Origin: Paraburkholderia franconis
GTDB taxonomy: Bacteria > Pseudomonadota > Gammaproteobacteria > Burkholderiales > Burkholderiaceae
DNA length: 64,000 nucleotides
Assembly: GCF_009362735.1 (NCBI RefSeq)
Contig: NZ_WHNP01000007.1
Span: forward strand, 1-64,000
Direction of reading: 5' to 3'
Shown here: piece after piece, positions 44,442 to 53,659 of the stretch
Layout: the number at the start of each line of letters is the position of its first letter
Numbering within the stretch: the first letter of the stretch is position 1
Made by a program: the position numbers and the translations under genes
The notes under the pieces: model-generated
What the model was told of the DNA's origin: nothing
The model's input: the letters and a program-made list of their open reading frames with translations, nothing else
Database searches by the model: none

Positions 44442-45391
44442 GCCGCAGCCCCGCGGATGTCCTGTGGTTGATAGGGGTGATGCTCGCGCCAGTGACGCGC
44501 GATATCGACGCGCCGCGTGACCCAGACGCGCTCGTGCTTTTCGATGTGATCGAGAAAACGCTGCAGCGCGCGAAAGCGCCCGGGCCGGCCAAGCAGACGA
44601 CAGTGCATGCCGATCGACATCATCTTCGGCGCTTCGTCGCCCTCGTCGTACAGCACGTCGAATGCGTCGCGCAGATACGTGAAGAAATGGTCCGCTGTGT
44701 TGAAGCCTTGCGGCGTCGCGAAGCGCATGTCGTTGGTGTCGAGCGTGTACGGCACGATCAGTTGCGGTACCTTCGCGCCGCCCGTCACCTCGACGTCCAT
44801 CCAGAACGGCAGGTCGTCGCCGTAGTAGTCGGAGTCGTACAGGAAGCCACCGTATTCGGCTACGAGGCGATGCGTGTTTGGACTGTCGCGGCCCGTGTAC
44901 CAGCCGAGCGGCCGCTCGCCCGTCGCGCGCTCGATCGCTTCCATGCCGAGGCGCATGTGCTCGGCTTCGCGCTCGGGCGACATGTCCTGATAGTGAATCC
45001 AGCGATACCCATGACACGCGATCTCATGGCCCAGCTCGACGAACGCGCGCGCGACTTCCGGATGCCGTTCGATCGCCATGCCGACGCCGAACACCGTGAG
45101 CGGCAAGCCGCGCTTCTCGAACTCGCGCAGGATGCGCCACACGCCGGCACGCGAGCCGTATTCGTAGATCGACTCCATGCTCATATGACGCGACGGATAC
45201 GCCGTCGCGCCCACAATCTCCGAGAGGAACTGTTCCGAGCCAGGGTCGCCGTGCAGCACGCAGTTCTCGCCGCCCTCTTCGTAGTTGAGAACGAACTGGA
45301 CCGCGACGCGCGCGCGTCCTGGCCAGTCAGCCTGCACGGGATGGCGGCCGTAGCCGATCAGATCGCGTGGATAGTTCGAATCGAGTGACAT
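44438..45391 (-). CDS. puuE: Allantoinase, polysaccharide-deacetylase type
   Basis: 317 residues from ATG 45391 (MSLDSNYPRDLIGYG); the open frame extends 95 codons upstream without family features and is rejected. The deacetylase-like NodB fold motifs are visible: QFVLNYEEGGEN, HEIACHGYRWIHYQ, and GWYTGRDSPNT, typical of the metal-independent PuuE allantoinases rather than the amidohydrolase AllB. It opens allantoin to allantoate. It forms an operon with uraD. The ribosome-binding site is weak. Confidence 0.94.
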   Translation of the reverse strand: MSLDSNYPRDLIGYGRHPVQADWPGRARVAVQFVLNYEEGGENCVLHGDPGSEQFLSEIVGATAYPSRHMSMESIYEYGSRAGVWRILREFEKRGLPLTVFGVGMAIERHPEVARAFVELGHEIACHGYRWIHYQDMSPEREAEHMRLGMEAIERATGERPLGWYTGRDSPNTHRLVAEYGGFLYDSDYYGDDLPFWMDVEVTGGAKVPQLIVPYTLDTNDMRFATPQGFNTADHFFTYLRDAFDVLYDEGDEAPKMMSIGMHCRLLGRPGRFRALQRFLDHIEKHERVWVTRRVDIARHWREHHPYQPQDIRGAAA

Positions 45392-45546
45392 GATGTGAGT
45401 GACGCAGCGGTCGGCGTGAGCGGTTGCAAGTCTGCGCCGGCGGACGTCGTGAAAGCGGGGAAACGCGCTACGGCAGGGCCGGCAGGGTTGAACCAGTGTA
45501 GCGAAAACACCCGGGTGCGCCCATACACCCGGGCAGATAGTGCGTG

Positions 45547-46431
45547 TCAGACGGAATGTATGTGCGGTGCAATATCGGCGGCGGGGTCGACGCGCAGCGC
45601 GCTCGCGTTGACCCGCAGCAGCGCGCCGTTCGTGCCGGTGACACCATTCGCGCCAGGCGCGGCTTGTTGCCTGCATGCCGCGTCGGCGGGCACTTCACTC
45701 GTCGGACTGAAGCGCGCGAACTCGCCGTCGTAGCGCTTCGCGAGCGGTCGCGCATAGTCGCCGCGCTTGGCCGTCGCGAGGCGCAACGCGACGAGCGCCT
45801 CGACCCATTTGACGGCGGTTGTCACGCCTTCGATCACGGGCGCGCCCAGCGCGTCTTCGATCTCTGCGCACAATTCCGCCATTCCCGCGCAGCCGAGCAC
45901 GATCGCGTCCGACCCATCCTCGTCGAGCGCGCGACGGCATTCGTCGAGAATGATGCGCCGCGCCGCCGAGCCGGGCTGATCGAGCTCGAGCACGGCGACA
46001 TCGGTGGCGCGAACGTTGCGGCAGAAGCGCTTCATGCCGTAGCGTTCGGCCAGATGCCAGGCCATCCCGCAGGTGCGCGAAAGCGTCGTTACCACCGAGA
46101 AGCCTGGCGCGAGCACGCTCGCCGCATGCATCGCCGCTTCCGCGATGCCGATCACCGGGCCGCGCGCCAGTTCGCGCGCCGCATAGAGACCGGGATCGCC
46201 GAAACATGCAATCACATAGCCGTCGAAGCCCTCACGCTCGCCCGCTTCGATTTCCGCCAGCAGCCCCGGCGTGGCCAGCGCTTCGTCGTAGTAGCCTTCG
46301 ATCGACGGCGGGCCCATCGTCGGACTCACCGCCATCAGCTCCGTCCCCGGCGACACGACGCTGCGCGCGCAACGGCCCATGGCCTCCGTCATCCGTTGCG
46401 TCGTGTTCGGGTTGATCAGTTTGATACGCAT
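45547..46431 (-). CDS. Asp/Glu/hydantoin racemase family, probable allantoin racemase
   Basis: 294 residues. It begins MRIKLINPNTTQRMT and has the two catalytic cysteines of the family, in IACFGDPGL (about 75-83) and VLGCAGM (about 178-184). Members interconvert hydantoin enantiomers. In this cluster it would convert (R)-allantoin, formed spontaneously, into the (S) form. About 50 residues rich in A, P and G extend beyond the usual length and have no recognised fold. It is 155 bases upstream of puuE and on the same strand. Confidence 0.85.
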   Translation of the reverse strand: MRIKLINPNTTQRMTEAMGRCARSVVSPGTELMAVSPTMGPPSIEGYYDEALATPGLLAEIEAGEREGFDGYVIACFGDPGLYAARELARGPVIGIAEAAMHAASVLAPGFSVVTTLSRTCGMAWHLAERYGMKRFCRNVRATDVAVLELDQPGSAARRIILDECRRALDEDGSDAIVLGCAGMAELCAEIEDALGAPVIEGVTTAVKWVEALVALRLATAKRGDYARPLAKRYDGEFARFSPTSEVPADAACRQQAAPGANGVTGTNGALLRVNASALRVDPAADIAPHIHSV

Positions 46432-46442
46432 GTCTACTCCTC

Positions 46443-46566
46443 TGTCGACCAGAGTTGGCGTGTCGACCAGAGTTGGCGCTTTAGCTGTCGGCTGGAGTTA
46501 GTGCTTTGGCACTTACTCCAGCCCCATGCAGAGCACTTACTCTGGTCTCATGCCTTATTCCAGTCC
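46443..46566. repeat. Array of direct and inverted 14-18 bp units upstream of the racemase gene
   Basis: TGTCGACCAGAGTTGGCG is perfectly tandem at 46443-46460 and 46461-46478. A related unit TGTCGGCTGGAGTTAGTG lies at 46486-46503, differing from the first only by transitions. Two inverted copies follow: ACTTACTCCAGCC ending at 46523 and GCACTTACTCTGGTC at 46533-46547; a weaker inverted one ends near 46566. The centre can fold into a 15-bp hairpin (46490-46523). Confidence 0.7.
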
Positions 46567-46613
46567 CCTGCAAGATGATTGCATTGCATTCATTGATGAA
46601 CTGTCATGCGCGT

Positions 46614-48110
46614 TCATGCACTGCGTTGCAGCTTACGGACAAGCACACTGTAGAACACCGCACCGAGTCCAGCGCCGATGAACCACGAGAAGTTCGCCAG
46701 GCCGTCCAGCGACGGTACCATCACGCAGATCACCGCGATCAGTGCAGCCGGCAGCAGCGCGGCCACTGCACGATAGTTCACGCCCTTGTGATACCAGTAC
46801 GAGCCCTTCTCCGACACCGTGTACAGATCGTCGAGCACGATCTTCTGACGCTTCACGAGGAAGAAGTCGACGATCAGGATGCCGTACAACGGTCCGATGA
46901 AGCTGCCGAGCACGTCGAGCGTGTAGTGGATCACGGCCGGGTTGTTGAAGAGGTTCCACGGCGTGATGAAGATCGACGCGACGGCAGCGAGCATGCCGCC
47001 TGCGCGCCAGCTGATGAGCTTCGGTGCGACGTTCGAGAAGTCGAATGCAGGCGACACGAAGTTGGCGACGATGTTGATGCCGATGGTCGCGATGGTGAAC
47101 GTCAGTGCACCAAGAATTACGGCCGTCGGATAGTCGATGCGGCCCACCGTTTCGACAGGATCGGTGATGAGCTCGCCGAACACGGGCAGCGTCGCGGCCG
47201 TCGTGATGACCGTCACCAGCGAGAACGCGAGGAAGTTGACGGGCAGGCCCCAGAAATTGCCGCGCTTGACGCTGCGAAAGCTCTTGCCGTAGCGCGAGAA
47301 GTCGCCGAAGTTCAGCATCGGGCCCGAGAAGTACGACACCACCAGCGAAATCGCCGTGATCATCACGGGGATCACTTCCATGCCGTGATACTTCACGCCG
47401 CCCAGGTTGATGCCGATGTTCTGCCAGCCGGCGCGCCACACCATGTAGCCGGCCAGGATGAACATCACGACATACACGGCCGGACCGGCGAAGTCGATGA
47501 ACTTCTTGATCGTCTCCATGCCGTTCCAGAACACGAATGCCTGCAGCACCCACAGCAGCATGAAGCCGGCCCAGCCGATCGTCGACAGGCCCATGAAGCC
47601 GTGATGATGCACGTCCGCGTACGGCACGAGCTGCGGGAAGAACTTGAGCACGACGATGACGAGCGCGCTCGATGCAAGATACGTCTGGATGCCATACCAC
47701 GCGACGGCGATGAGGCCGCGGATCACGGCAGGAACGTTCGCACCCAGCACGCCGAACGTCGCGCGGCACGCGACGGGATACGGCACACCGTTCAGCTGGC
47801 TCGGCTTCGCGATCATGTTGCACAGCAGGTTCACGATCGTGATGCCGACGAGCAACGCGATCAGCACCTGCCAGCTCGTGAGGCCGAGCGCGAACAGGCT
47901 GCCCGCGAACACATAGCCGCCGACGCTATGCACGTCCGACATCCAGAACGCGAAGATGTTATAGGCGCCCCACGTCTGATGCTTCAACGGCGCGAGGTCT
48001 TCGTTGTACAGACGCTCGCTGTAGCCCGCCGGGAGCGCGTGAGCGCTTTGCGCGCCGCTCTCGTAATCGGGGATTGCCGAACTGTCCGGTGCTGCACTGA
48101 ACTGAGCCAT
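46614..48110 (-). CDS. NCS1-family nucleobase or allantoin permease
   Basis: 498 residues, about twelve hydrophobic segments. Family patterns include LPAGYSERLYNEDLAP before the first helix, WGAYNIFAFWMSDVHS in helix 1, PYPVACRATFGVLGAN, and FSGPMLNFGDFSRYGKS. NCS1 proteins import purines, allantoin or hydantoins with Na+ or protons. Its place between the allantoin racemase and the GntR regulator favours allantoin or another purine. The exact substrate is not decidable here. It has its own upstream region and no clear terminator. Confidence 0.92.
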   Translation of the reverse strand: MAQFSAAPDSSAIPDYESGAQSAHALPAGYSERLYNEDLAPLKHQTWGAYNIFAFWMSDVHSVGGYVFAGSLFALGLTSWQVLIALLVGITIVNLLCNMIAKPSQLNGVPYPVACRATFGVLGANVPAVIRGLIAVAWYGIQTYLASSALVIVVLKFFPQLVPYADVHHHGFMGLSTIGWAGFMLLWVLQAFVFWNGMETIKKFIDFAGPAVYVVMFILAGYMVWRAGWQNIGINLGGVKYHGMEVIPVMITAISLVVSYFSGPMLNFGDFSRYGKSFRSVKRGNFWGLPVNFLAFSLVTVITTAATLPVFGELITDPVETVGRIDYPTAVILGALTFTIATIGINIVANFVSPAFDFSNVAPKLISWRAGGMLAAVASIFITPWNLFNNPAVIHYTLDVLGSFIGPLYGILIVDFFLVKRQKIVLDDLYTVSEKGSYWYHKGVNYRAVAALLPAALIAVICVMVPSLDGLANFSWFIGAGLGAVFYSVLVRKLQRSA

Positions 48111-48489
48111 GGATTCCTCCTAAGGTGGGAACGTCGACGGGAATCGACGAGCATTGCATCGTGTATGCCAGGCGCACGACCGGCCCACGATATGGGTCGT
48201 GCCGATGCGCAGTGCCTGCACGTTGCCGCGGGTGTCTCCGTACTTACGTACTTGTTTTGATGGCCCGGCAGGCTTTCCGCGAATGCCTGCAAGGCTTTGC
48301 CGCGTCGGCATGGCCGCTTGATGAGCGCTCACGCCTTACGGTCTTTCGGTCTCGATACGCGCCGGGTGCGGCTCGTATCGGTTCATGTCCCGGTCGGCCT
48401 GTCGGCCGACTTTGTGATCAAACACAGTTCACTTCAGTGCAGCGCGCACCGCCTGCGAGCGCGGGCGGGCGGCACGCATGCACTTTGAT
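48111..48489. other. Spacer between gntR and the NCS1 permease
   Basis: About 380 bases, no convincing gene, no clear repeats. The region presumably carries the permease promoter; none was recognised. No copy of the TTGTCAACAA motif found upstream of gntR occurs here. Confidence 0.5.
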
Positions 48490-49206
48490 TCAGCCGGCGA
48501 CGACCTTGGACACACGCATGCCGAATACTTCATGCAGATCGGTGCCACCGCTTGCCGGCCGGTCAAGCATCTTCAGCTCGACGCTCTGCAGATGGCGCGA
48601 CATCAGCGCGCCCGCCGTCTTCGCGTCGCCCGCGTCGATCGCCGCGAGAATCGCTTCGTGATCTTCGAACGAACAGGGGCTGCGGCCGAGCGATTCGTAC
48701 AGCGCGGAGATCAGTGTCGAACGCGCGACGAGTCCGTTCAGGCAATCGCACAACACGGTGTTGCCCGTCAGCGATGCCAGTTCAGTATGGAATTCGCCCG
48801 ACAGCCTGATCCACGCCGGGAAGTCACGCGACTCGAACGCCCTGCGCTCGCGGGCGATCATCCCGCCGATGCTCTTCAACCGCCGCGAGCCTTGGCCCGC
48901 GCAAATCTTGTCGACGACGGCCAGCTCGATGATCCGGCGCATCTCGAACACTTCATGCACTTCCTGCAGCGACGGACTGGCGACAAATGCGCCGCGGTTC
49001 GGCTCCAGATCGACGAGGCGGTCGGTGGCCAGGAGGGCCAGAGCCTGCCGGATCGGTCCGCGCTTGACGCCGAACACGTCGCACAACTGTGCTTCCGTCA
49101 ATTTCGCGCCGGGCGCAAGCCGATGCTCCAGGATCGCGGCGCGAATGCGCTCGGCGATCGTTTCGGGTTTCGTGCTGCTCGCGGCGGCGTTGGGTGTCTC
49201 TGACAT
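48490..49206 (-). CDS. GntR/FCD-family transcriptional regulator
   Basis: 238 residues. N-terminal winged helix (about 15-80) with LTEAQLCDVFGVKRGPIRQAL, then an all-alpha FCD effector domain with conserved metal or ligand residues (EMRRIIEL, FHTEL, EDHEAIL). It is the only regulator at this end of the purine cluster and probably controls the permease and the allantoin genes. Two near-identical palindromes built on TTGTCAACAA lie upstream of it and suggest autoregulation. Confidence 0.88.
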   Translation of the reverse strand: MSETPNAAASSTKPETIAERIRAAILEHRLAPGAKLTEAQLCDVFGVKRGPIRQALALLATDRLVDLEPNRGAFVASPSLQEVHEVFEMRRIIELAVVDKICAGQGSRRLKSIGGMIARERRAFESRDFPAWIRLSGEFHTELASLTGNTVLCDCLNGLVARSTLISALYESLGRSPCSFEDHEAILAAIDAGDAKTAGALMSRHLQSVELKMLDRPASGGTDLHEVFGMRVSKVVAG

Positions 49207-49248
49207 GATGAGCGTGCTGTTATGGGGTCCATCTTATGACGGACATAA

Positions 49249-49264
49249 AAATTGTCAACAATTT
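49249..49264. promoter_or_regulatory. GntR operator candidate 1
   Basis: AAATTGTCAACAATTT is a 16-bp perfect palindrome around a central CA, 43 bases upstream of the gntR start. It shares the TTGTCAACAA core with the site at 49393. A TCGACAATTTTGG half-site follows near 49279. Confidence 0.6.
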
Positions 49265-49392
49265 ATGCCACCGACTTTCGACAATTTTGGTTTGGACTGA
49301 CGTGCCCAAAACGATCCGAAACAGGCTCTGGCGACCGTCCTATGCGATTGAGCAGCCAACCGCTTCGGTCGAAGCCCCCTCCTCTGACGAAC

Positions 49393-49408
49393 ATTTTGTC
49401 AACAAAAT
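49393..49408. promoter_or_regulatory. GntR operator candidate 2
   Basis: ATTTTGTCAACAAAAT is a 16-bp palindrome around a central CA, with the same ten-base core as the site at 49249, 144 bases further upstream of gntR. Confidence 0.6.
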
Positions 49409-49480
49409 TTGCGGCTACTGCGGGAAGTGAAGATTGGTGGGTACCGAAGGGGTAAGACGGTTAGTTGCGTCTTATAGCCA

Positions 49481-49507
49481 AAAACAAAGGCGAGTCGCCT
49501 CGCCTTT
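49481..49507 (-). terminator. Terminator of the DUF1992-tadA-ldcA unit
   Basis: AAAGGCGA pairs with TCGCCTTT across a six-base loop, with AAAAC on the left for minus-strand transcripts. Confidence 0.75.
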
Positions 49508-49548
49508 CCTCCGACGCAATGCGAGGCCTTGCCCCGCTCCCTGCGTCC

Positions 49549-50475
49549 TTACCCGAGCACGGGGTGTCCCGACACCGTCAGCTTGAATCCATGCGCCCCC
49601 GCGACGAGATGCGCCTGCGCGCCGACGGGCAGCGTCACCATGTCGGGGATGTGGCCGAACGGCAGGCCCGTCACGACGGGAATGCCGACCACCGACCTCA
49701 CCTGCTCGATCATCGCGTGAAGATCGTAGCCGTTGTCGTAGTCGAACGGCTTGCCGCCCGAAAAGTCGCCGAACACGAGCGCCTGCTGCCGCTCGAGGAT
49801 ACCCGCGAGATGCAGCTGATAGATCAGGCGTTCGATCCGGAACGGCTGCTCGTTGACATCCTCGACGAACAGGATGCCGCCCTCGACAGGCGGCATATAC
49901 GGCGAGCCGACCAGCGACGCCAGCACGGCCAGATTGCCGCCCCACAGCGTGCCTTTGACGTCGACAGTTTGCGCCTGAGGGAGCGTGCCGGAAATCGTGT
50001 AGGTATCCGAAGTCAGCGCGCGCCAGAAGTGCTTCATCGTGAAGTCGCTGACGGTTTCGGCGCCGAAGTCGACCGCGAGCATCGGGCCGCCGAAGGTCGT
50101 CACGCCCGCCTGCGCCAGCAGCGCCAGTTGGAGCGCGGTGAAATCGCTGTGGCCCACGAACGCAATCGGCTGGTCGCGCAAGCGGCGTTGCAGGCCCGCG
50201 TAGTCGAGCCCGTGCAGAATACGCACGGCGCCGTAGCCGCCGCGCACGGCGAGCACGATGTCGGGCAGCTCGCGCGACGGGTCCGCCAGCCGATTCAGCT
50301 CCGCTGCGCGTTCGCCGTCGGTGCCGGCAAAGCGCTGGTAACGCCGCTGCGTCGCGCCGATGTTTTCGACGTGATGCCCTTGCGCGCGCAACCGTTTCAG
50401 TGCGAGATGAATCGCGCTCGGATCGTGCGGATAGCCCGAAGGCGCAATCAGTTCGATGGTGCGATGCATGGCCAT
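49549..50475 (-). CDS. ldcA: Muramoyltetrapeptide LD-carboxypeptidase, S66 family
   Basis: 308 residues from ATG 50475 (MAMHRT); the next ATG at 50469 is an alternative. S66 features: the catalytic serine in GHSDFTAL after RGGYGAVRIL, LWGGNLAVLASLVGSPY, and the glutamate in ILFVEDVNEQPFRIERL with histidine in GLPFGHIPD. It trims D-Ala from L,D-linked tetrapeptides during peptidoglycan recycling. It lies 34 bases after tadA and ends the unit. Confidence 0.9.
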   Translation of the reverse strand: MAMHRTIELIAPSGYPHDPSAIHLALKRLRAQGHHVENIGATQRRYQRFAGTDGERAAELNRLADPSRELPDIVLAVRGGYGAVRILHGLDYAGLQRRLRDQPIAFVGHSDFTALQLALLAQAGVTTFGGPMLAVDFGAETVSDFTMKHFWRALTSDTYTISGTLPQAQTVDVKGTLWGGNLAVLASLVGSPYMPPVEGGILFVEDVNEQPFRIERLIYQLHLAGILERQQALVFGDFSGGKPFDYDNGYDLHAMIEQVRSVVGIPVVTGLPFGHIPDMVTLPVGAQAHLVAGAHGFKLTVSGHPVLG

Positions 50476-50509
50476 ATCAGGCTGTCGTTCTGTTGACGGG
50501 ATTGTTGTC

Positions 50510-51591
<1,082 letters not shown>

Positions 51592-51874
51592 TTGCAATCC
51601 ACTACGTTGCGGCTCGGGCATTTTATCAGGAGCCGCGAAATGCATTTGTCAGACGCCTAGAGTGTGCAATCAGATCCTAAGAAATGTCGTATGGGATGGC
51701 GTTCTGCATCGAAATATGGTTGTCGATTTCCCTGCTCGTATGTCCCTATCGCCTGGCCGTTTTTCTCCGACGCGCAATTTACACACTGTTACGCAGGGCG
51801 TCCGTCAATAACGACGCGCGTTTCCCTATACTCGTCGCCGTCCACAGCTGGTGGCGCCACGACAATCACGCAAC

Positions 51875-52576
51875 ATGACCCACTCCCGTTTTGCTCGCCC
51901 TCTCGTCCGAACGTCGCTGATCGCGCTCTGCGTAACGCTGCCGCTTGCCGGCTGTGTCGTTCCCGGCAACGCGCCCTATGGTTCTGCTTACGGTTCGTCG
52001 TACGCCACACAACCGGCGTATGGGCAACCGGCGTACGCCCAACCGGCTTACTCTCAACCTGCCTACTCGCAGCCTGGTTATGTGCAGCCCGGTTACGCGC
52101 AGGCGCCGCAGTATCAGCAGCCCTACGCGCAACAGCCGCAATATCAACAACAGCCCGCGTACGATCAATCCGACTGGCAGGACGGCCAGAACCAGGGCTA
52201 TCAGCAGCCGCAGCAGGGCTACGGATACGGCGAGCAATACGGCGTCGTCTCGTCGATCCAGCCGCTGGCCAATCCCGGTGCCGTGACAGCGGGCGGCGTC
52301 GCGGGCACGGTGATCGGCGCCGTCGTGGGCGGTGTGATCGGCAACCAGTTCGGGCACGGTCACGGGCGCGATGCTGCGACGGCGATCGGCGTGCTGGGCG
52401 GCGCTGTCGCCGGCAATCAGCTTGGACAGCAGGCGGGCGCGTCGTCGCCGGGCGGCTACCGGGTTTCCGTGCAACTGAACGACGGCTCGATGCGCGCTTT
52501 CGATGTCAGCACACCCGGCGACCTGCATCCGGGCGATCGTGTGCGCATCGCGGGCAACCGGCTCGATCGCTATTGA
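51875..52576 (+). CDS. Glycine-zipper outer-membrane lipoprotein
   Basis: 233 residues from ATG 51875. Lipoprotein signal with lipobox LAGC (C at about 28). Then a tandem repeat region of QPAY/QPGY units (about 40-75), a Q/Y-rich linker, and a glycine-zipper 2TM domain (GGVAGTVIGAVVGGVIGNQFG followed by AVAGNQLGQ), ending in a small beta domain (VQLNDGSMRAFDV). Such SlyB-like proteins sit in the outer membrane or periplasm and influence envelope integrity. Role inferred only. Confidence 0.85.
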   Translation: MTHSRFARPLVRTSLIALCVTLPLAGCVVPGNAPYGSAYGSSYATQPAYGQPAYAQPAYSQPAYSQPGYVQPGYAQAPQYQQPYAQQPQYQQQPAYDQSDWQDGQNQGYQQPQQGYGYGEQYGVVSSIQPLANPGAVTAGGVAGTVIGAVVGGVIGNQFGHGHGRDAATAIGVLGGAVAGNQLGQQAGASSPGGYRVSVQLNDGSMRAFDVSTPGDLHPGDRVRIAGNRLDRY

Positions 52577-52849
52577 TTCATCGATGACCCGTGCGCACGG
52601 TTGACGTCGGGCGCGCGCGATGCGCATGCAACGCGCGCAATATCCCGCTGGCGTGCCACGCGAGCCCAATTGCCGGGCCCCAACCCGGCGTCAGGCACTG
52701 TCCCCGGTTCGTAGAACATCGCAAACCGTGCCGACTGCAAAGCGACACCATGAGCTTCGCGTGCGCCGCTTTTTTCCAGCTTGAGCAGAGCGCAATCAGC
52801 AATCTTCATGTGTTGGAAAATCGGCTTCCAGCACTGCTGCTGACAGGGA

Positions 52850-53473
52850 TCAGACGCCGCCGCCCCTCAGCGGCCAGCGCCCTTTTACGTCGTAGGGCGT
52901 CTCGCCGAGCCAGCTACGGATCAGGACAAATTCGCGCACGGTCCAGGTGATCGGTCCAATCGCGCGGGGATCGAACCTGCCTGCGCCGTACAGCAACGTG
53001 ACGTGGGGCGTGAAACGCGCGCGTGAATCATGCAGACCTGCCCCTCTGAGCGCGTCCCCAAGTCCTTGCTGAAGGTCGATCATTTCATCCAGCCCGGCGC
53101 TCCCCGTCAGCACCAAAGGCCGATGCCCCTGCCGCCCGTTGAAGCTGGAGACCCGATCAAGCGTCAAGCCGAATGGCGGCACGTCAATGCTCGTCGCCGC
53201 GGCGCATGCACGCGCGACGGCTACCTCCGGCACACGCGCAAAGTCGCCCAGATGGTGCAGCGTGATGTGCAGGCGCTCGGTATGCAGCAGCCTGGCCTTG
53301 ACACGCATCTCGGACCGCAGCCATCCCGCCATGTCAGCAATGCGCGCAGCGGTGTCCGGATCGGGCATCGCGACAAACAACAAGCGATGTTTCGGAGCCA
53401 GTTGAGGCGCCTCGAATCCTGGTAGCGTAAGTTGGGTCACAGCAGCATTGCAGGTACGCCGGTGGGAAAACAT
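52850..53473 (-). CDS. thpR: RNA 2',3'-cyclic phosphodiesterase (2'-5' RNA ligase family)
   Basis: 207 residues. The two tandem HxTx motifs of the 2H phosphoesterases are present: LHITLHHLG (about 68-76) and HVTLLYG (about 163-169). The start at ATG 53473 has no good ribosome-binding site; a GTG 11 codons later (VTQLTLPGFEAP) is an alternative. It acts on cyclic phosphate ends of RNA. The gene follows the guaA terminator, so it is probably a separate unit. Confidence 0.88.
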   Translation of the reverse strand: MFSHRRTCNAAVTQLTLPGFEAPQLAPKHRLLFVAMPDPDTAARIADMAGWLRSEMRVKARLLHTERLHITLHHLGDFARVPEVAVARACAAATSIDVPPFGLTLDRVSSFNGRQGHRPLVLTGSAGLDEMIDLQQGLGDALRGAGLHDSRARFTPHVTLLYGAGRFDPRAIGPITWTVREFVLIRSWLGETPYDVKGRWPLRGGGV

Positions 53474-53514
53474 CCATTATCGTCAACCAGATGACGGCCC
53501 GCTCATCGCGCAAA

Positions 53515-53550
53515 AAACAACGCCCGGCAGGTGTCCTCCTGCCGGGCGTT
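53515..53550 (-). terminator. Terminator of guaA
   Basis: AACGCCCGGCAGG pairs with CCTGCCGGGCGTT over a short loop, with an A run on its left for minus-strand transcripts. Confidence 0.88.
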
Positions 53551-53659
53551 TGCGTCACATGATGCTGTGATCAGATATTGAAGAGCAGCGTCCCGATAAC
53601 ACCGTCGGGCGTGTCCTGCAGACGCACGTCGAACGTGCAGACGACCTCCGCGCTGAAGT

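Noticed and set aside
46506..48260. A 584-codon plus-strand frame over the NCS1 permease gene
   Set aside because: It is antisense to a clear twelve-helix permease and rich in H, R, D and E, typical of shadow frames here.
52577..52849. Two short minus-strand frames after the glycine-zipper lipoprotein gene
   Set aside because: Both lack ribosome-binding sites, overlap each other in different frames and show no motif.
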